The notes under the pieces are model-generated. The model did no database searches and had not been told where the DNA came from. It worked only from the letters and a program-made list of their open reading frames with translations. A stretch of DNA of 64,000 nucleotides from NCBI GenBank assembly GCA_009746045.1, contig RPFO01000796.1:62001-126000 (forward strand). Direction: 5' to 3'. A program made the position numbers and the translations under genes. This DNA is from Mesostigma viride. Taxonomy: Eukaryota > Streptophyta > Mesostigmatophyceae > Mesostigmatales > Mesostigmataceae. Shown here one piece after another: positions 45,119 to 62,719 of this stretch. The number at the start of each line of letters is the position of its first letter. Positions within the stretch are counted from its first letter, which is position 1.

Positions 45119-47830
45119 TTGTTGCTGACGACATCGACGGCTGGCGGTTCTACTACGGACCGGCGGCGACGGCACCGGGAACGGGGGCGTCGGTCTCCTC
45201 TGCTCCCCGCTCGCCGTACGCCACATATGGGCGAACCCCAGCTGGTCAACGCTCGGCTCCTCGTGGCCACTTTTCATTCGATGGAGGGCCACTCGACCTA
45301 CGCCCTGACGGTGGGCGTTGGTTACTACGCACCCCACTCCGGCCACCCAGAACAAGACCGCAAAGGACTTAAGATCTTTGCAGCGCTGGAGAACCTGGCG
45401 AACGGCATCCCTGGTCGCAACTACCTCGCTCTGCTGCTGGACGCCAACGCCACGCTACCACCGGGTACTGGCGGATGTCAGCACGCCCCCAACGGTACGG
45501 TCTCCAATGCCAACACTGAACTTTTTGCTGATTTGCTTACGACATGCGATTTGGTCACTGCCAACACCCGCTTTCCACATAGTCCAGATGCTTTGGTCAC
45601 ACACACCTCGCCAACTGGCACTGAACGCTGCATTGACTATGTTGTAATGCGCAAGCGTCATCAAGGATATGTACTAGCTGCTCGCTCGCATGTGATCCCC
45701 CTGGTGCGCTCCGATCATCGCATCATCACCGCCCGCATCCGCCTGCGATTCCCCTCGCCCTTTCGTAAGCACGTGGCACCACCTGATTTGCGCACACTTC
45801 AGTTGCTCGAGAAATCTGACGACGCTCTGGAGGACTTCCCTGAAAAACGCGCCCACAAGCGTGCCGCAGAGGCGTTCGTCGACGCGCTGGACGTCCCGGC
45901 CAGGCTGCCACGCCCAGCAGCCTGTTCGCTGCCGGCCCGGCATCGGCCCTTCGGCACCTCGCTGACAAGCTGCCCGCGGCCGGGGCCCTACTGCCCCCCC
46001 GCCGCCCGCCCCGCTTCACCAGCCTGCACCGGCTCCTCGCCGTCATCCAGGCCCGGCAAGCCCTGCGCGACAACAGCAACCCCGCCCGCTACGCCCGCCT
46101 CAAAGCCGATTACCACTCGGCCATCCGGCAGGCGACCAAGGAGCAGGAGGACCTTCATGTCCGCGAGTACATACTTCGCCCACCTCAAGGACCAGCACGG
46201 CAAGTACGCCTGGACCCGCCTGCATGCGTCACGCCCAACGGCCCGCGCCGGCGGCGCGCAGCCGGCGCCGCGGACCGCTCTCTGGCTCACCGCAGCAGCA
46301 GCTCGACCAGTGGTATTCCTCCCAGTCCCGGCTGCTCGGCGCCCCCCCGCCGCCTGAGTCCGCCGCTTGGCCCTCTGGCGGCCGCACGCCTGGCAGTAGC
46401 ACCGGCGGACGTCCCTGCGCCGCCCACGCCGCCCGCCGCTGAGCAGGACTACACGTACCCAGCCCTGACGGAACCCCTGGCCGACCCCAACGAGCTCCCG
46501 CCGTTCACCGAGCTCGAGCTGAGCACCGCCGCCAAGCAACTCCGCTTCTATGCCGCCGTTGGACCTGACCAGCTCCCAGCCCCGGTGATTAAGCTGACGG
46601 CGCTCACGGGGTTCCTGCTTGACGTCTGCAACCGGATCCTGCTTGCCGACGCGCCGCCGATTCGATCCTGAGTGGCAGCACAGCTACCGTATTATGCTGT
46701 ACAAAAACAAAGGTTCCCCTGACGACCCCGCCAACTACAGAGGAGTCTGCATCCAGAGCGCCGCACTTAAGTTGTTCATGCGCATGATCCTCGACCGCCT
46801 TCGTTCTGCTCTCGACTGTCACCTTGGGGAAAGTCAAATGGGCTTCCATCCTGCATGGGCGCAACACCGTCATGCATGGCCATCTTCGTCGCGCGTCGCC
46901 TCTTCGAGGAAATCGCTCTCCTGCAACCTGGTGAGTTTCCTGCCATCCTGATCTTCGTCGACTTCATCAAGGCTTTTGATTCTGTCCTCTGGGACGCTCT
47001 ATGGGCTGTACTTGCTCGCGCTCGCGTCCCCACTCCCCTGATAATTACCGTCATCCGCACGCTGTATGAGGGGTCGACCACTTCGGTGCGCACTCAACAC
47101 GGCATTACCCCGCCATGCCCTCTGCAGACCGGCGTCTGGCAGGGTTGCGTCCTGTCGCCGTATACCTGTTAACGTTTATTATTGTAGTGGATTATGTTAT
47201 GCGCCAGGCACGTGCTCCGGCGCTTTGCTAGCATTGCAGGCCGTGCCCCTGGCCTAGTGATCACGAACGAGCTTGGGGAAGGGGGGCCGACTAACAAGCA
47301 GAATTTACTAGCTGACCTCATTTATGCCGACGACATCACGCTCATCGAGAAGCCGGAGTCTGCCCAACTTTGGCTGGACTGCCCGGCGCTCGAGGCTCGG
47401 GCGGTTAATTGGTCTAGAAATCAGCCCCAAAACGGAGGCCCTGGCCCTCAGCATGGCAGGGCCCCCACCCACACTCCGCCTCTTAGACGATGCCGAGGTC
47501 AACTACCCTCCTTCAGGCCGCTTCAAGCTGCTCGGCAGTTGGCTTCCCGACTGCGAGGACGACATGACGACACGGATCGGCATGGCGTGGGCGCACCTCC
47601 ATGACCACCGCCGCTGGTGGAGCAACCCCGCCCTACCCCGGATCGTCAAGCGTGACCTCTTCAAGGGCGCTGGCCGGAAACGAGGTCTTTTCAAGGTTCT
47701 TGTTCTTACTCTTCTGACCTATACGGGGCGGAAGCCTGCCCAGACACTCACTGAACATCTGGAGTCTAGATTAATTGAATTTTCAAAGCAGTACGTTAGT
47801 AGGATGCGTAAGTATATCTTGGGGTAAGTA
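45119..47830 (+). pseudogene. LINE copy B: endonuclease plus reverse transcriptase, frameshifted
   Basis: Endonuclease half is largely open (45119-45930): VGYYAPHSGHPEQD, LLLDANATLPPGTGG, ERCIDYVVMRK, VRSDHRIITARI. The RT half needs several frame changes: PDQLPAPVIKL (46563), FVDFIKAFDSVLWDALW (46955), TGVWQGCVLSPY (47130), LADLIYADDITLIEKPESAQ (47310, catalytic YADD intact), then FKLLGSWLPDCEDDMTTRIG (47525). It ends abruptly at RMRKYILG (47826), where copy C continues ILGVRYQ. The 5' end and start codon are missing. Confidence 0.85.
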
Positions 47831-47831
47831 A

Positions 47832-47910
47832 GTAGTAAGTACTTGCGTGTCATGCGCAAAGGCATGCCACGGAGTACTATGCTAATCTCATTAGAAAAAT
47901 AATTACACAA
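47832..47910 (+). repeat. Left inverted repeat flanking LINE copy C
   Basis: GTACTTGCGTG, CATGC, GCCACGGAGTACT and TGCTAATCTC recur, inverted, at 53875-53962 (about 80 percent by eye). The repeat itself contains a CGTGxCATGC/GCATGCCACG hairpin. Confidence 0.75.
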
Positions 47911-48073
47911 AAGTTTAAACAAATATCGTCTGCATCATCCCCCAACCGTTAAGCACTAGATGGGGATGTAATCCTCATCCGAGCTGTCCTCTACTGTAAT
48001 GGCAGACGAGGCGGTAGTGTAGCGGCTATCCTCAGGACCAATAACCTCCACCTGCGGACTTCTACCCTGGCTA

Positions 48074-49402
48074 CTAAGCAACGGGCCGCGGGGCCCGTGG
48101 GGAGAAAACAGGAGCATACCCCTCGGGAAGGTGCTTGTCGCAGATGGCAGCCCATTTCTCCTTGTCAATCATGCGGGCGCGGAGTACGGATAGTCCCAGA
48201 AGCCCTGCATCTTCAAGCAGTTGTGTCACATAGGTCCGGGTCGCGCCGCGCCGGTGCCCGGCGCGCGCAAGTTTGCCAGTGGGTTGCGATGGGACAAGGG
48301 GACCCTGCCATAGGAGGAGGTGTCTACCTGGTTGGCCCGTCTTAAGCCCCCCGGCAGGGCCCACATCGGTATTCACCTGGTCTGTGCGGGCAAGATGGCC
48401 GGCAAAGAGGAGGCGGCGGTGTCGGATGGTATGGGTGACAAGAGGGAGCTCGCAGTAGAGCTCGGCCCGGGTGCGGCGTTCTTGGTAGCGGACGCCGAGG
48501 ATATGACGGAGCATTCGAGTGACGGTGCCGTCAAGCTGCTGGCTCAGCGCCTGGTCCAGGGTCCACGCCTCGCAGCCATAAAGGAGGATGCTGAGGACAA
48601 GGGCCTTGAACAGAATGCGCTTGCGTCGCTCACTCAGGTAGCGACAGGTCCAGAACCTGTCGAGGCGGCGGAGGGCCGCCCAGGCCTGGCCAATGCGGGT
48701 GTTGATGTCGTCGGCCGTGGAGGGAAGCCAGCTGCCAAGGAGCTTGAAGCGAGTCGCCGGGGGGACGGGGCTGCCGTCCAGCAAGAGGAGGGTGGGTGGG
48801 GCTATCCCAGCAGGGAAGCCGATGGCCATGACCTCCGTTTTCTTGCTGATCATAAGCCCCACCGCCCGCGCTTCCAGTGATAAGCTGTCTAGCCACAGTT
48901 GGGCTGACTCTGGGGTTTCCACGAGTGTCGTGTCATCAGCGTAGATCAGATCGCTCAGGCGGTAGGGTGGGTCAACCCCGCCGTAGCTGGCGTACTCCGT
49001 GATCTCGATCCCCGGCGGGCGCCCCTCCACCCGGGCGAAGCGGGCGTGTGCACGCCGCATAATATAGTCCACCATAATGATGAATAGATATGGGGAGAGC
49101 ACACAGCCCTGCCACACCCCGGTGTGCAGGGGGAACGCCGGAGTGACGCCGTCGGCGGTACGGACCTGGGCTTGGGACCCTTCATAGAACTGGCGGATGA
49201 TCTCAACGATGTACGATGGGACACGGAACAGGTGAAGGACCACCCACAGGGCGTCCCATGTAACCGTATCGAATGCCTTGGTGTAATCCACGAAGATCAA
49301 TAGCAATGGCAAGAGGCCGGGGGCCAGGCGACCCACTTCCTCGATCAGGCGGCGCGCGGTAATAGTGACCATAACACAATTGCGACCAACACGGAAGCCC
49401 AT
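48074..49402 (-). CDS. LINE C reverse transcriptase core and C-terminus (442 codons)
   Basis: Uninterrupted frame from MGFRVGRN: LLIFVDYTKAFDTVTW (35-50; first catalytic Asp), TGVWQGCVLSPYLFI (94-108), LSDLIYADDTTLVETPES (149-166; YADD at 154-157), GLMISKKTEVMAIG, then a thumb and C-terminal domain (RFKLLGSWLPSTADD, LLYGCEAWTL, RRLLFAGHLARTDQVN), stop after RAPRPVA. Catalytic residues are present; the segment lacks the fingers, which lie beyond the inserted DNA element. Likely inactive as it stands. Confidence 0.87.
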   Translation of the reverse strand: MGFRVGRNCVMVTITARRLIEEVGRLAPGLLPLLLIFVDYTKAFDTVTWDALWVVLHLFRVPSYIVEIIRQFYEGSQAQVRTADGVTPAFPLHTGVWQGCVLSPYLFIIMVDYIMRRAHARFARVEGRPPGIEITEYASYGGVDPPYRLSDLIYADDTTLVETPESAQLWLDSLSLEARAVGLMISKKTEVMAIGFPAGIAPPTLLLLDGSPVPPATRFKLLGSWLPSTADDINTRIGQAWAALRRLDRFWTCRYLSERRKRILFKALVLSILLYGCEAWTLDQALSQQLDGTVTRMLRHILGVRYQERRTRAELYCELPLVTHTIRHRRLLFAGHLARTDQVNTDVGPAGGLKTGQPGRHLLLWQGPLVPSQPTGKLARAGHRRGATRTYVTQLLEDAGLLGLSVLRARMIDKEKWAAICDKHLPEGYAPVFSPRAPRPVA

Positions 49403-49416
49403 CTGGGACTCACCTA

Positions 49417-51116
49417 GCCCCTAAATGGGCGGAAATGCTGCCGATAAATCGGCAGTAACTCACCTATTTTGTAAACCAGCCCCTGTACAACCTAGCAATA
49501 TCCAATGGCTGTCCTTGGGGGGCAAGCATGTCCATGAGTTGCCCTAAGCCATGATATATCACAACCTCACATATATTCATCGTAGGCCATGTATAACTGC
49601 CGTCAAAGTCAGGGGGGTCAAGACGCGCGTTTTCATTTTTGGTAGAATGTGCATTTTGAATTATGTTGTAAGAGCTAGGCACCTACCACTTCAGGGATGA
49701 TAAACAATTAGTTGCTGAACAGTTTGAGCCATTGGGGTCATCATTTGGGTGGGTATACCAGCAGTTACACCCAGTACAGCCCATAGGGGTACCGTTGGTA
49801 AAAAGCAACCAAGGGGGTAGGAGTGGGCATACTACCTACTAATACCTACTAATATGGCCCCCAACCATGCCAAACAATACATTTCCCTTCCACAATTATG
49901 GGGAAACATAACTGCATCATCACACTGCCCTTACATGGCACCTATGTGCAGGTGCCACCTTGTCCATGCACGTAGGTAACGTGGTACGGATACCCTACGC
50001 AAGGCATGCATTCTAGGAGGCAGCCACCAACAAACTAGTGATTTCAAGCCTATTTCAGCCTGTCCTAGCAAGGATAAACTAGGCCTAAGCTGCTATAGCT
50101 TTCCAGGTGATGGCCAGCACACCTGGTGGCACATGCTGACAATGGGAAGCTTCTACTCACCGGTTACATGCTTGATGATGCCACAGAGACCAGCCAACTG
50201 CCTCACACTCATGCAATATGTGTGTGGGAAATGTATAACAAACATATATGGAGGTATTCAAACCCATACAGCCTCTAAAACTTATCACCATCACCCTGTG
50301 GCAGGTCAACTGACTGAGGGAAGCATCTAAGAAGGGTGTTTTAGAAAGGGGCCAGGCCAGGGTCAAGAAAGAGCATGAATAATCCAAAAAGAATGTGCTA
50401 CACAAGCTAGAACGTATATATAAACGTCAAACATCGATAGGAAAACGATGCTTAAGCTTTACCAGGCATGGATGGCGTTACCTTGGCCCAGGCGGTGGCC
50501 GCAAAATGGCGCATTTCGGCACACCAAAGTTGTGCAGCATGGTCGCTGGATTCGGCGATTTCTGGCCACCCTTGCACGTTTACGACTAATATGTATCATA
50601 AAAAGTACAAAGAAACCGATATATCCTTTAAAATACGCCGGAAAGGTATTGCTGTCAACGTTTCTATCGTCCGGCCTGATCGCAGTTTTTTCCAGCAAGA
50701 ACGCTGCCGACACCTATCAAATGGCATTCCCGCGAACCAAAAATTGGCCTGTATGATCTTTAGGACGTATAAAATCAATATCCTAAGTTTGGCCAGAAAA
50801 TTCGAACGCAAACGTAAATGCCATGCGTGGGCGCAAGCCGCCATGGCCAGGTCGTCGTTTTCCGCAATGCACGTTGTACGTGAAAAAGTACCCTGACCCC
50901 TTGTACTTAGACGGTCTGGAACACCTGTTAAACTTGGTCAAAATATAGCAAACCCTAGTATCATGTTCTGGAGAAACTTATAAACTTTCATTCTTCTCAG
51001 CTAAACGTTTCCTAATTCCCAATAGTATTCTCGCAAACTGGTCCCCCGAGTAGGTGCCGACAAATCGGCTGCAAGTCACTTTTTGGCGGAAAATCGGCAG
51101 CAAGACCATTTAGGGG
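49417..51116. mobile_element. 1.7-kb non-autonomous TIR element inside LINE C
   Basis: Ends CCCCTAAATGG...CCATTTAGGGG, flanked by CTAG (49413-49416 and 51117-51120). Excising it with one CTAG restores codons for DPHLGES in the LINE. Because CTAG is palindromic, the target duplication may be TA, CTA/TAG or CTAG. Subterminal hairpins CTGCCGAT-AA-ATCGGCAG (left) and GCCGACAAATCGGC (right). No transposase; the longest frame (142 codons, plus, 50468) is unrecognised. Superfamily undetermined. Confidence 0.8.
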
Positions 51117-51120
51117 CTAG

Positions 51121-52284
51121 GTGGGGATCGAGGCTGCATGGCGCGCATGCGGTTCAGCAGGAGACGCATGAAGACTTTCAGCACGCAGCTTTGGAGGCAT
51201 ACGCCGCGGTAGTTGCCGGTATCCGCGGCGGACCCCTTGCCCTTGTAGAGCATGACCCGTACAGCGGTCTTCCAATACGTCGGCGGGGGGAGGCCATCTC
51301 GTAGAATCCGGTTGCAAACACCCCGGAGGAAGGGCTCAAGCTCAGGCATCTTAACCACCTCCGGTGAAATATTGTCCACTCCCATGGCAGCATCATTGCG
51401 GAGGGTGGAGATGGCAGCAGCCCATTCCTGGGGAGTCCACTCGTCGTGGGGGCCGTCCACCAGGGGGCCGGAGAGCGGTGGGACCAGGTAGTCCGTCTCG
51501 CTGGTGGGCGCCTGCGGGGGCTCGATGGGGCCGCCTCGGCTGGCCGCAGGGCGTGCAGCTGCAGCGGGGTCAAGCGGGGGGGGCGGGCCAGGGGCCCCTG
51601 ATAGTTTGGCCTGGGAGCTGAACCAAATCTCAAGGCGTTCACTGGGGGTGCCTGGGATGTCAGCCCGTTGCGTTTCCCGGCGTCCGGTGAGACGGTCGAG
51701 GAGCGCCAGGCCGCCTTGTGCTGGTTGGCGGCCGTGTGGCGATTGATTTCGGCGGCAAGTGTCTCCACCTCCTCCGCATGTGCGGCAGTATATGCTTGAG
51801 TAAGCCGTTCCTGGTACGGGTACAGGTCCTCCCCGCGGCGGCGGGCCTGCGCTAGCGCCAGCCGGGCGGCAACCACCCGGGCGTCGCGCAGGTAGAGCGG
51901 GGCTGGTCGGGCGCGGGGTTGCTCGGGGAGAAGCTTAGAGCCAAGCTCCACCGATCGCATGAACAGTTCGTAGGGTGGCGTGAGATCTACACCGCGATCT
52001 GCGTCCAGGTACATCAAAGGTTGCGCGTCCACAAAGGCAGACCTGATTGCATCGCGGCGTATCTCATCCGCTGACCACTTCTCCCTGCGCCCACGGACGG
52101 GGCGTAAGCAGGTCCAGTCAGGGCGGGGCCGGGGGCGGCGGCGCGCAGGGGCCTGAAGACGTAGGCGCAAGGTTGCGGTGACCATGCGATGATCCGATGC
52201 GACACTGGGGGTGGTCAGCGTACGGGCATCGATGACGGAAGAGCGCCAGCACTTGCGCACAAGTATGTAGTCCAAGCAACACAT
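51121..52284 (-). pseudogene. LINE C linker and RT N-terminus (two frames)
   Basis: First frame: CCLDYILVRKCWRSS to ANQHKAAW; second frame: LLDRLTGRRETQRADIPGTP, WTPQEWAAAISTLRND, VRVMLYKGKGSAAD, GNYRGVCLQSCVLKVFMRLL. A single frameshift near 51715 separates them. The reading frame ends in the CTAG insertion site. Confidence 0.75.
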
Positions 52285-53264
52285 CGCCGCCGAGGGAGCA
52301 TTGAGCCAGCCGCCCTGCGCATGGGGCCCACAAAGGTCACTAGTGCATCAGGCGGTTTAGCAAAAAGCGTATTGGCAGCAGTCAAGTCCCCCTCAGTGAG
52401 CAGTTGCTCAAGTAGGGGGGTGTTGGCATTGCTATCGGTTAGGCGCGGCGCATACATGCAGCCCCCGCGGCCCACGGGCAGGGTCGCGTTGGCATCCACC
52501 AAGATGGCGACGATGTATTGACGTGGGATCTGTTTCTCTATGTCGAGCAACTGGTTGAAGAACGCTGCGCGGTCCTCGGCCGGGTGCCCAGCATGTGGGG
52601 CATATCCGACAATTACCGAGAGCATAATGGGGGTCCGTCCTTCAAGGGAGCGGAAAGTGCACTGAAGGATTCGATTCGAGCAAAGTTTGTGGTCCACGAG
52701 CTGGGCGGCAGCGGTGGGGGAGCACAGCAGGCCCACTCCTCCCTGACCCGGTGCATGCGCCGGGCCGCACAGCAGTTGCCATTGTAGTGCGAGGGTGACA
52801 CGCTGAACGGGGCCCTCAAAGGAGCGTCGGTGCTCTTGGACCCCAAGCACGTCAATGCCATATAGGCGGCAGTAGTGGACAAGCTCGTTGGCCCGCGGGG
52901 GGGCATCTCCCCCGGGCAGAGTGCGGACATTGTAGGTAGCGATGCGCAGCGAGTGGTGCCGGCGTTGGCCCAGCAGGGGGCGCCGGGGACCCGCGGTGTC
53001 GGCAGGGGGTTGGGGGGAGGCTGGCGGGGACGTGTGTGCGGCGTGAGATAACATAGTACTTTTCAACGCGCATAGGGCACCCTCCAGGCGGGCGGCGCGA
53101 CTTGCTCGCCTGGTCTTGGGGTCAAAGAATGCAGCATACCGTTGGGAGTGCCGGGTTGCGAAAGCCAGCAGGCGCTCCTTGTTGCGAAGTTGGCGATGAA
53201 GGTCGCGGCTTTGACTCCGTTGCGTCGTCCGTGAGATTGGACTATCCAAGACACGCTCGGCCAT
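52215..53264 (-). CDS. LINE C endonuclease segment
   Basis: Open frame covering the N-terminal region and most of the APE-like endonuclease, with the catalytic-type motifs RIATYNVRTL (about residue 107), GVQEHRR, VIVGYAPHAGHP and VDANATLP. The frame is lost after DALVTFVGP; the rest (CLDYILVRK, SDHR) is in the next frame. APE endonucleases nick target DNA for target-primed reverse transcription. Confidence 0.8.
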   Translation of the reverse strand: MAERVLDSPISRTTQRSQSRDLHRQLRNKERLLAFATRHSQRYAAFFDPKTRRASRAARLEGALCALKSTMLSHAAHTSPPASPQPPADTAGPRRPLLGQRRHHSLRIATYNVRTLPGGDAPPRANELVHYCRLYGIDVLGVQEHRRSFEGPVQRVTLALQWQLLCGPAHAPGQGGVGLLCSPTAAAQLVDHKLCSNRILQCTFRSLEGRTPIMLSVIVGYAPHAGHPAEDRAAFFNQLLDIEKQIPRQYIVAILVDANATLPVGRGGCMYAPRLTDSNANTPLLEQLLTEGDLTAANTLFAKPPDALVTFVGPMRRAAGSMLPRRRCVAWTTYLCASAGALPSSMPVR

Positions 53265-53874
53265 CGGACGACGGGTGAAGTACGGCGAACACTGCCACTT
53301 GGTGGCGCTGTATGATGGGATGCCCCGTGTGCATCTGATCCTATATTAATTAGGCCGGCCGCGGCGCGTAGACTACATTACAGTTAATTGCTGGCGATCT
53401 AGCCCGTACTGATCAGGTTGATACAGATGAGGTTTTGCTGCTGAACCTTGCGGACTGGCCAGCGCCCGGGAGATATCTTCTTACTTACATGGTCAGGCCG
53501 GGTTTGTTGACGTGGTGGCCAAGTTAATTGGACGTACCGGCTGCGATATGATCTTTAAAGCTGGTCAACATGCAGAGCAAAGGTCCGCTGTTGGCCGGTC
53601 ATACACTCTAAAACCCCCTCTTACTCAGTTACGGGTCGGATATATACATATGTACTGCGACAGGCGCCTAGCTCTCCATACATATGAGACTGCGCATGCT
53701 GTCCATGAACCCCACGGCACCGGTCTGCATGTTCACGAGGATTCGATTAAAATTTATGATTAATTAAACATGTGCGCGGGCGGCCTATTATTTATTGAAA
53801 TCGACAGCGGGGTAGCCCTCTGCGTTAAGGTAGAAGTTATTGCAAACTGGAAGCTAGTTTGTTTGATTGGTTAA

Positions 53875-53962
53875 CTTTTGTCTAATCACCTTTCTATCGA
53901 GATTAGCACAGTACTCCGTGGCTTGCCTAAATGCATGCCACGCAAGTACAAGTTGGCACTTG
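53875..53962 (-). repeat. Right inverted repeat flanking LINE copy C
   Basis: Complement reads GTACTTGCGTGGCATGC, GCCACGGAGTACTGTGC, TAATCTC and ACAAAAGTT; partner of 47832-47910. Confidence 0.75.
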
Positions 53963-55082
53963 TACTTGTACTTTAATTCCCCATGGGCAGGAAGGCACGC
54001 AAGCCGCTGGTTGGTCATAATTTCAGGATTATGAATATGAACAATAAACCTTAGTTAAAGACAGCAGGCTACCTACATACATGAACATCGGGCAGCTGAC
54101 AGCCTCAAAAGCATATTCTAAACCGCACATTTCCTCGGAAAGTTCCCTCAGCTGTCATGTGCAGAAGTCTACACCCACAAAAGTGGCCATTTGCACGTGG
54201 CAAAGCTGCATTCATATGGCACCACCCATCATCGGGCAGCCTGCACGTACGGCAATAAACCTACTCCATGGATACCGTTATCGGAAGTATAACATATAAG
54301 TGCTCAAGAAAACTACACTCTTAAATATTCTTCCGTGAAAAATGACAAAAAAAAAAAGGTCAAATCACAAGACCCACTGCACACATGCCTGCACGCATGC
54401 ATGTCGTGCGGCATGCCATGAAAGCCATGTTCACTGGACACTGACAGGACCCATGGAGCGTTGTGCTGCCTCCACAACACAGCTCCAGCCCATCCAGTCA
54501 CTTCCAGTAGACAGCCAAGTGCACCCCTGGCAAAAAATGCCAGCTGTCATGCGATGAAGCATAATTCACCGCTCAAGAAACATTCTGTATTATGCCTGAA
54601 TACTGCCGTGTCGTACACGCCCCTACTGACAGCCGCCACCCATGCCACCCACCATCCACTGCCGATACAGAGCTGCAATCGTAACTCGGCCAGCAATGCC
54701 ATCACCACAGGCGGAGGGGTTCGCCTGGGCCGCCCATGGACGTGCATGACACCAGACCACCCATCATTGCTGCTCGTTCTTGCCCCCATTCTCGCCCCCA
54801 TTTTCTCCATCATTCTCGCCACCGTATTTCATCAACATACTGCGGTCCATATTCTCATCCCCGGTCCTGCCATGATGCGGGCCTCTGCTCAGGGGTCTCC
54901 TCAGGAACCTCTTGGTTCCCTCCCCTGTCCCGGAATCCTTTCCCTCTGACGCCGCACTCATCCGACCCGCTCATCCACAAACCATCAGCGACGGGGATCT
55001 ATGATACGACAGACCATCGCTGATGAAATTACCTCAAGTGACTGCGTCACGGGCTATCCATCAAGGACCTGTCGATCGTGCA

Positions 55083-55246
55083 CGATGAGTCACTGGATAG
55101 CCACTGAATGATCACTGAATAACCACTGAATAACCACTGAATAACCACTGGATAACCACTGAATAACCACAGAATAACCACTGAACAACCACTGAACAAC
55201 CACTGAATAACCACTGGATAGCCACTGAATGATCACGACGAATCAC
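55083..55246. repeat. Degenerate 11-bp repeat (ATAACCACTGA)
   Basis: About 14 copies with GATAGCC, GATCA and AACAACC variants, about 100 bp downstream (sense) of the sialidase-like stop codon. Confidence 0.92.
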
Positions 55247-55347
55247 TGAATAATATGATCCGATGACCAACAATCGACGCCGATGGGCCCCAGATACGAT
55301 GCTTATCGCATGTAGTGAAGATCCAAGGATGGCCCCCCCACACGCCG

Positions 55348-62719
<7,372 letters not shown>

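Larger units (their letters stand above)
48074..53264 (-). mobile_element. LINE copy C: nearly complete APE-type non-LTR retrotransposon, interrupted by a DNA element
   Basis: Reading on the minus strand: N-terminal region from ATG 53264 (SRDLHRQLRNKERLLAF), endonuclease (RIATYNVRTL, GVQEHRRSF, VGYAPHAGHP, LVDANATLPVGRGG; frameshift near 52300; CLDYILVRK, SDHRMVTATL), a linker with a second frameshift near 51715, RT fingers (NDAAMGVDNISPEVVK, GNYRGVCLQS) to 51121, a 1.7-kb insertion (49417-51116), then RT palm/thumb to 48074. After removing the insertion about 3.5 kb remains. Endonuclease plus RT in one frame with a craniofacial-development-protein-2-like layout suggests an RTE-related clade (inference). 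Confidence 0.87.
53265..55347. other. No gene recognised (LINE C 5' flank to sialidase-like 3' flank)
   Basis: AT-rich sequence with TTAATTAA words, the right inverted repeat at 53875-53962, and small frames (for example plus 54461-54949, low-complexity Pro/His) without domains. The 3' UTR of the minus-strand gene ending at 55348 should lie at about 55000-55347. Confidence 0.5.

Noticed and set aside
50468-50896. 142-codon frame inside the 1.7-kb TIR element as a transposase
   Set aside because: Far too short for a transposase and without DDE, zinc-finger or helix-turn-helix motifs; the element is treated as non-autonomous.
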